Of a stretch of 64,000 nt of DNA, positions 59,214-64,000 are shown piece by piece. Position 1 is the first letter of the stretch. Every line of letters begins with the position of its first letter. Made by a program: the position numbers and the translations under genes. A model generated the notes under the pieces. The model saw nothing but the letters and a program-made list of their open reading frames with translations, did no database searches and had not been told where the DNA came from. Source of the DNA: Ensifer sp. IC3342 (GTDB taxonomy: Bacteria; Pseudomonadota; Alphaproteobacteria; Rhizobiales; Rhizobiaceae); assembly GCF_020193655.1 (NCBI RefSeq), contig NZ_JADYVE010000021.1, positions 1-64,000 of the forward strand, given 5' to 3'.

Positions 59214-61583
59214 TCATGATCGCGGCCGCGTCTTCTGGGGATCGTAGTGCGAGAGCGGCACGATCGCGGCAGGAAGACGCTTCTGATGGCCGTCGAGTTT
59301 GCCGATCTCCACCTCGGTGCCGACCGCTCCGTGCATGGCATCGACGCGTGCCAGTGCAATGGTCTTGCCGAGGATCGGGGAGCGGACCGCACTGGTGACG
59401 ACGCCGACCTGCGCGCGGCCGATATGGATGCAATCGCCGTGGCCGACGGCATCGTTCGCCTTTACGTCGAGGCCCACCAGCAAATGACGCGGATGCTCCT
59501 TCCGACGGATAAGCGCCTCACGGCCGATGAAGTCATCGGCCTTGGATTTGAGTGGCACCGTGAATCCGATACCAGCCTCGAAGGGATCGGTCTGGTCGGT
59601 GAACTCGTGATCGGCGAAGATCAGCCCGGCTTCGATACGCACCATGTCGAGCGCCTCCAGGCCCATCGGCGTCAGACCATGCGGCTCTCCGGCCTGCCAG
59701 ACGGCATCGAAGACGGCCAAAGCGTCCTTCGGATGGCAGAATATTTCATAGCCGAGTTCTCCGGTGTAGCCGGTGCGTGAGACGACGACGGGAGGGCCTT
59801 CGAATGTGCCGATGCGGCCGACAGCGAAGCGGAACCATTCGAGCTCGCCGATCGTCGGCTGGCGCGGCGCCGTCCAGATGATCTCCTTCAGGATGTCGCG
59901 GCTCTTCGGACCCTGGACGGCGATATTGTGCATCTGCGCGGTCGAGGAGCGTACCCAGGCCCTGAAGCCCTTCTTCTCCGCCTGTTCGCGCAGCCAGACG
60001 CCGCTGTAATCGTCGCCGCAGACCCATCGGAAGTTCCTGTCGCCGAGCCGGAAGAGCGTGCCGTCATCGATCATGCCGCCGTTTTCATAGCACATTGCCG
60101 AATAGACGACCTGGCCGGTCGCGAGTTTGCGGACGTCGCGTGTCAGGCAATATTGCATCAGCTCTTCGGCATCGGGGCCAGTCACCTCGAATTTCCTGAG
60201 CGGCGAGAGGTCGATCACCACGGCCCTTTCGCGGCAAGCCCAGTATTCCTCGACCGCGCCGTCGGCGGCGAAGCGGTTCGGAAGCCAATAGCCGCGGTAT
60301 TCGGCGTAATCGCGCGTCAGCGCGGAGAGGCGGGAGTGAAAGGCGGTTTCGCGCGTCAATTCGGGATCGGCATCGGGGGTCATACGATAGGCTACCGCTC
60401 GTGAGAATTTCTCTTTTCCGGAAAAGGTACGGACGTGGATGTCGGTCGGATCCCAGCCGTTCGCCGCGTCGATATCGTCGGGACACGAAGACGAAACGCA
60501 GACAAGATCGGTAAGCGCCCGCATCAGCACGTAGTCGCCCGGCCGGGACCAGGGCTCGTCGAGGTACAGCTGGTTGGTGTGATCGATGTTGGTATTGTAG
60601 AAGTAATTGAGCGCCTCCCAACCCTTGCGCGGCGCAATGCCGTAGGGCGCAAGCGCTGCGTTGAAGTTGTCCGTACAGTTGATGTGGCCAGGATAACCCA
60701 TGTCGTCGTAGTAGCGGGCGTTGCAGGCCGTCGCGAAGGCGTCGTGGCGGCCGACCGTATCTTGAACGATCTCCACGAGGGGTTCGAAGTCGCGATCGAA
60801 GGCTTTCGAGGGTAGACCCGGCGCCGGGTAGCTGCGGCCGAGTAAGGTACGTGTAACGGTGGAATCGAGCGCGAGATCAAGACCTTTCTCGACCTTGCGT
60901 GCGGCAAAGGCTTGGAAGTCGGTGCACTGCCTGCCGTAGACGTCGATGATTTGAATGAACTCGCCCGCACGAACGAAATAAGCGGACGCCGTCGCCGCCT
61001 TGATGCGGATATCTTCGATCGGGTCGGCCATTGGTTCCGGCAGAGCGGCGGCATAGTCGCGGACGGTCCTGCTACGTCGGATCCGGATCTCGATCGGGGT
61101 CGTGGTATCCTGTGCCTCCGGTGACATCGCATGGCCCGGTGCGACCGCGATCAGCAGGCCCTTGAGGGCGATCGTGAAGTCCGCCTTGCTGCCGGGCGTC
61201 GATGCTTCGTCGAAAAGTCTGAGAGCGCCGGCCGCGGCGAGATCGGCGCCGCGGCGCCGAAGGGCGAGCCGCGTGCGTGCGGCACTCTCGTCGTCCGACG
61301 AGAGAATGGCCGTCAGACCCTCTGCCGCACCGGTGAAGGCCGCCCCGAGACCGGCAGACTGGAAGCGACCGTTCCCGTCGACGAAGGAAATCTCGCAAGC
61401 CTGCCCACCCTCGCTGTCGATGACGGTCACTTGGTCGCCGGCTTCGACGCCCACCACCAGAGATCCTCCGCCCCTGACCCGATAGCGTTCGGTGCCGTGC
61501 GGCAATGCCGGAACGCCGGGATAGCGGACGGTGCTCGCGGATATCGGGCGCACACCGATCCCCATCGGGTGAAGATCTCGCAT
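59214..61583 (-). CDS. tdm: Trimethylamine-N-oxide demethylase
   Basis: A 789-residue two-domain enzyme cleaving TMAO to dimethylamine and formaldehyde. Residues 1-375 are DUF1989-like with the cysteines VYGRQCTDFQAF, MGYPGHINCTDNFN and LVCVSSSCPDDID expected to bind metal. Residues about 400-785 are a GcvT-type THF-binding domain (AVVIDLSPLRKFEVTGPDAE, LFRLGDRNFRWVCGDDYSG, VVVSRTGYTGELGYEIFCHP). The fusion is diagnostic of Tdm. GGGAGGG five bases before the ATG at 61583 sets the start; an earlier in-frame codon has none. Minus strand, convergent with the tmm side and divergent from the permease. Confidence 0.92.
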   Translation of the reverse strand: MRDLHPMGIGVRPISASTVRYPGVPALPHGTERYRVRGGGSLVVGVEAGDQVTVIDSEGGQACEISFVDGNGRFQSAGLGAAFTGAAEGLTAILSSDDESAARTRLALRRRGADLAAAGALRLFDEASTPGSKADFTIALKGLLIAVAPGHAMSPEAQDTTTPIEIRIRRSRTVRDYAAALPEPMADPIEDIRIKAATASAYFVRAGEFIQIIDVYGRQCTDFQAFAARKVEKGLDLALDSTVTRTLLGRSYPAPGLPSKAFDRDFEPLVEIVQDTVGRHDAFATACNARYYDDMGYPGHINCTDNFNAALAPYGIAPRKGWEALNYFYNTNIDHTNQLYLDEPWSRPGDYVLMRALTDLVCVSSSCPDDIDAANGWDPTDIHVRTFSGKEKFSRAVAYRMTPDADPELTRETAFHSRLSALTRDYAEYRGYWLPNRFAADGAVEEYWACRERAVVIDLSPLRKFEVTGPDAEELMQYCLTRDVRKLATGQVVYSAMCYENGGMIDDGTLFRLGDRNFRWVCGDDYSGVWLREQAEKKGFRAWVRSSTAQMHNIAVQGPKSRDILKEIIWTAPRQPTIGELEWFRFAVGRIGTFEGPPVVVSRTGYTGELGYEIFCHPKDALAVFDAVWQAGEPHGLTPMGLEALDMVRIEAGLIFADHEFTDQTDPFEAGIGFTVPLKSKADDFIGREALIRRKEHPRHLLVGLDVKANDAVGHGDCIHIGRAQVGVVTSAVRSPILGKTIALARVDAMHGAVGTEVEIGKLDGHQKRLPAAIVPLSHYDPQKTRPRS

Positions 61584-61841
61584 ATTGACCCTCCCGGGAT
61601 TGAAGGACGTTCGCACGCCCAGGTCATGCTCGCAAAATGCCGACGCAAAGTAAAGGAGATATTGACTGCTAAGAAAATATATTCACTATGTGTCAACATC
61701 CGAGATCCGGAAATCCGCGCACGAACGCGGATAATCACAACGACCGGGCCGGCGTTGAATGGCTGGGGAGGCCGCGTTCAGGGAGACGTACGGAAGATAC
61801 GTCCGGAACACCAGAACAATTAGAAATGGGGAATTTCACCG
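61584..61841. promoter_or_regulatory. Divergent promoter region of tdm and the permease gene
   Basis: 258 bases between divergent genes. An AT-rich core (61650-61700) contains TTGAC (61662-61666) and its complement GTCAA (61692-61696) 25 bases apart, an inverted arrangement that could be a regulator site or opposed -35 elements. No CAATTGCAACA copy is present here. Confidence 0.5.
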
Positions 61842-63626
61842 ATGACAGATGTAGTGGACGCCGGCATCCCGTCCGGCACGGAAGGCAAGTTGATACGTGC
61901 GCTTGACTGGAAGGGCGCATTCTGGGTGGCGGCAGGGGTGCCGCCACTCGTCCTTTTTTCGATCGGAGGCATTGCAGGAACGACTGGAAAGCTTGCCTTT
62001 GCCGTTTGGATCATTTCGATGATCATGGGGTTGCTGCAGTCATTCACCTATGCGGAAATCGCCGGCATGTTCGGCAACAAGTCGGGCGGTGCCTCGGTCT
62101 ACGGGGCGACGGCGTGGCTGCGCTACTCCAAGTTCATTGCACCGCTTTCGGTCTGGTGCAACTGGTTTGCCTGGTCGCCGGTGCTCTCGCTTGGCTGCGC
62201 GATTGCCGCCGGCTACATCCTGAACGCACTTTTTCCGATCCCCGCCGCCGATTCCCAGCCGGTCCTCGACTGGATTGCCGCGCACGCCTCATCCGTCGCG
62301 GCCGATAGCCCGCGTGTAGCGGAATGGCTGGCGGCACACGCCGGCTCGACGCCGGACGAGGCGGTCAAAGCGCTGCAGGGCGCCGACGCCGTGGCCGCGC
62401 TGACACCGGCCGTCCGCAACTGGTCGCTGGCAAGCTTCGGCATTCCCTTCCTGGCTACGGCCAATCTCAACGCGACGTTCTTCATCGGCGCAGTCCTGAT
62501 GCTGATCATCTTCGCGATCCAGCACCGTGGGATCCAGGAAACCGCCAGTGTGCAGAAATGGCTCGCGATCATCGTTCTGGTCCCGCTGGCCCTGATCGGC
62601 ATCTTCCCGATCGTCAGCGGTGCGATCCAGATGACCAACGTGACAGGCCTCGTACCGCCAAGTGCCGCCTATTCCGGCGAGGATGGTACGTGGAGCAACG
62701 GCGGCTGGACGCTCTTTCTCGGTGGCCTCTACATTGCCGCCTGGTCGACTTACGGCTTCGAGACGGCGGTTTGCTACACCCGGGAACTCAAGAACCCGAA
62801 GACCGATACGTTCAAGGCAATCTTCTATTCCGGCCTGGCGTGCTGCTTGTTCTTCTTCCTCGTTCCTTTCGCCTTCCAGGGCGTGCTCGGCCACACCGGC
62901 ATGCTGGCGCCGGGCATCGTCGACGGGACGGGTGTCGCGGAGGCGCTGGCCGGATTGATCGGGGGCGGACGCATCCTCACGCAGCTTCTGGTCATCCTGA
63001 TGATCATGGCGCTGTTCCTCGCCATCATGACCGCCATGGCCGGGTCGTCCCGTACCCTCTATCAAGGTTCCAAGGACGGCTGGCTGCCGAAGTATCTGGA
63101 CCATGTGAATGAAAACGGTGCGCCCACCCGCGCCATGTGGACGGATTTCGCCTTCAACCTCTTCCTCCTGGCGATCGCGTCGGATGTCGGCGGCTATTTC
63201 TTCGTTTTGGCCGTATCGAACGTGGGCTACATCATCTTCAACTTTCTGAACCTGAATTCAGGCTGGATTCACCGGATGGATTCGGGCCATATCGAGCGGC
63301 CGTGGAGGGCGCCGACCTGGCTTATCGGCCTCAACACGGTGCTGGCCTTCGTCAATGCGCTTTTCCTCGGCGCGGGCGCCAAGGTCTGGGGCTATGCCAA
63401 CGCGCTTTGGGTTGGTTTCGCCTTCGCCGCCGTCATACTGCCGGTCTTTGCCTATCGTCATTACGTTCGCGATGGCGGCAAGTTCCCGGCGGGCGCAATG
63501 GACGATCTCGGCCTCGTGGGGCAGGATCTCGGGGTCAAAAAGGCCGGTATCCTTCCCTATGCCGCGCTCGTCGCTGGGCTTGCAATCGTGCTGGTCGCCA
63601 ACGCCGTGTTCCAGCTTCCCGCCTAA
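61842..63626 (+). CDS. APC-family permease, candidate methylated-amine transporter
   Basis: A 594-residue amino-acid-polyamine-cation (APC) superfamily transporter with about 12 membrane segments (for example WVAAGVPPLVLFSIGGIAG, WLAIIVLVPLALIGIFPIV, GGLYIAAWSTYGFETAVCYT). A soluble insert of about 70 residues (about 140-215, alanine-rich) follows the fourth helix, which is unusual. The divergence from tdm suggests import of trimethylamine, TMAO or dimethylamine; that is inference only. GGGGAA lies nine bases before the ATG. A hairpin terminator follows at 63638. Confidence 0.8.
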   Translation: MTDVVDAGIPSGTEGKLIRALDWKGAFWVAAGVPPLVLFSIGGIAGTTGKLAFAVWIISMIMGLLQSFTYAEIAGMFGNKSGGASVYGATAWLRYSKFIAPLSVWCNWFAWSPVLSLGCAIAAGYILNALFPIPAADSQPVLDWIAAHASSVAADSPRVAEWLAAHAGSTPDEAVKALQGADAVAALTPAVRNWSLASFGIPFLATANLNATFFIGAVLMLIIFAIQHRGIQETASVQKWLAIIVLVPLALIGIFPIVSGAIQMTNVTGLVPPSAAYSGEDGTWSNGGWTLFLGGLYIAAWSTYGFETAVCYTRELKNPKTDTFKAIFYSGLACCLFFFLVPFAFQGVLGHTGMLAPGIVDGTGVAEALAGLIGGGRILTQLLVILMIMALFLAIMTAMAGSSRTLYQGSKDGWLPKYLDHVNENGAPTRAMWTDFAFNLFLLAIASDVGGYFFVLAVSNVGYIIFNFLNLNSGWIHRMDSGHIERPWRAPTWLIGLNTVLAFVNALFLGAGAKVWGYANALWVGFAFAAVILPVFAYRHYVRDGGKFPAGAMDDLGLVGQDLGVKKAGILPYAALVAGLAIVLVANAVFQLPA

Positions 63627-63637
63627 GTATCGACACG

Positions 63638-63671
63638 TCAATCGGCGTGCGCGGAAGCACACGCCGATTGA
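63638..63671 (+). terminator. Hairpin terminator after the permease gene
   Basis: TCAATCGGCGTG (63638-63649) and CACGCCGATTGA (63660-63671) are exact complements around a ten-base loop, 12 bases beyond the permease stop. No T-run follows. Confidence 0.65.
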
Positions 63672-64000
63672 GCACCTCATTGAGATCGCAACGTCGTTGA
63701 CGAGACCGGGATAGGTGAGGGGGCCAAACATTCGCCCGAGGCCGCAAACGGGCTGAACAACTATGAAAGCGGCATTCGCTCGTCTCTCCTCAAGACTGCC
63801 CGCAACATGCGCAATGCGGAAGCCCCCTATCAGGCAGCATTCGTCAACGTGGATCCGCGCTGGGCTCGCCCGAACGATGGGCCGTACTCAAGCAGGCCAT
63901 GCCGCAGCTGACGGATTTCTACCTGCTGGCAGCTCTGGGGCAACTCGGGTCGTAGCGCGCTTCATTCTGGACGACAGCAACGGGTCGAGAGTTCGCCTTG
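63672..64000. other. Right end, unrecognised coding-like debris
   Basis: A plus-strand frame at about 63714-63885 has protein-like composition (NGLNNYESGIRSSLLKTARN, APYQAAFVNVDPRWA) and then shifts to MPQLTDFYLLAALGQLGS with a stop near 63956. No start signal or known family. Possibly a fragment of a lost gene. Confidence 0.35.

Overview
The window reads as an accessory replicon segment of a Sinorhizobium/Ensifer-type rhizobium (Alphaproteobacteria, Hyphomicrobiales). This rests on gene families and base composition, not on a database search. The glx/sox-type gene layout, DUF3606, DUF892 and PRC-barrel stress genes, four GGAAC-N17-GTT (RpoE2/EcfG-type) promoters and a RIME-like 111-bp repeat all point that way. 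I see no rRNA, tRNA, CRISPR array or replication origin.

Left part (1-9.2 kb). An ABC-type substrate-binding protein overlaps a large membrane adenylate/guanylate cyclase. A PerM/AI-2E-type permease with an extra C-terminal domain follows. Next comes a mosaic of fragments: NhaA C-terminus, DUF4336 protein, a TPR tail of a cyclase/ATPase, and an IS66 transposase tail.

General-stress block (9.2-20.7 kb). Small stress-type genes (17M-like, secreted PepSY-like, DUF3606, lipoprotein, DUF892 ferritin-like, PRC-barrel, alanine-rich membrane protein) lie beside an ATP-dependent DNA ligase (LigD-type) that is split by an IS110-family element. An orphan two-PAS HWE-type histidine kinase closes the block. 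Four transcription units carry the same stress-sigma promoter, so they probably form one regulon.

Erosion zone (20.7-39.9 kb). Intact genes alternate with debris. Apparently intact are CueR, a DUF2269 protein, an SDR-DoxX-type protein, a FAD-Rieske oxidoreductase, an FMO-like protein, an SDR, a Tat-exported nitroreductase and a phosphatase. A DUF411 copper-type protein is kept but has an aberrant C-terminus. Debris includes an ISKra4 remnant, cytochrome c, CtaG, TrxR-like, Gfa, AraC, a serine hydrolase, nitroreductase, DUF6644 and DUF6152 fragments. Several carry a single frameshift.

Methylated-amine block (39.9-63.6 kb). This part is intact and internally consistent. It encodes a full aerobic route from trimethylamine to glutamate and formate: Tmm (TMA to TMAO), Tdm (TMAO to DMA plus formaldehyde), DmmDABC (DMA to methylamine plus formaldehyde), GmaS (methylamine plus glutamate to gamma-glutamylmethylamide), MgsABC (to N-methylglutamate), MgdABCD (to glutamate plus methylene-THF), then FolD and PurU (methylene-THF to formate plus THF). 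A GlxA-type AraC regulator and an XRE-cupin regulator sit between the mgd and mgs arms. An APC-family permease is divergent from tdm, and a small soluble PAS/MCP-tip protein lies between tmm and tdm. mgdABCD and tdm run on the minus strand; mgsABC-gmaS-purU-folD-dmmDABC-tmm all run on the plus strand and could be one long unit. I see no formate dehydrogenase, TMAO ABC transporter or corrinoid methyltransferase in the window.
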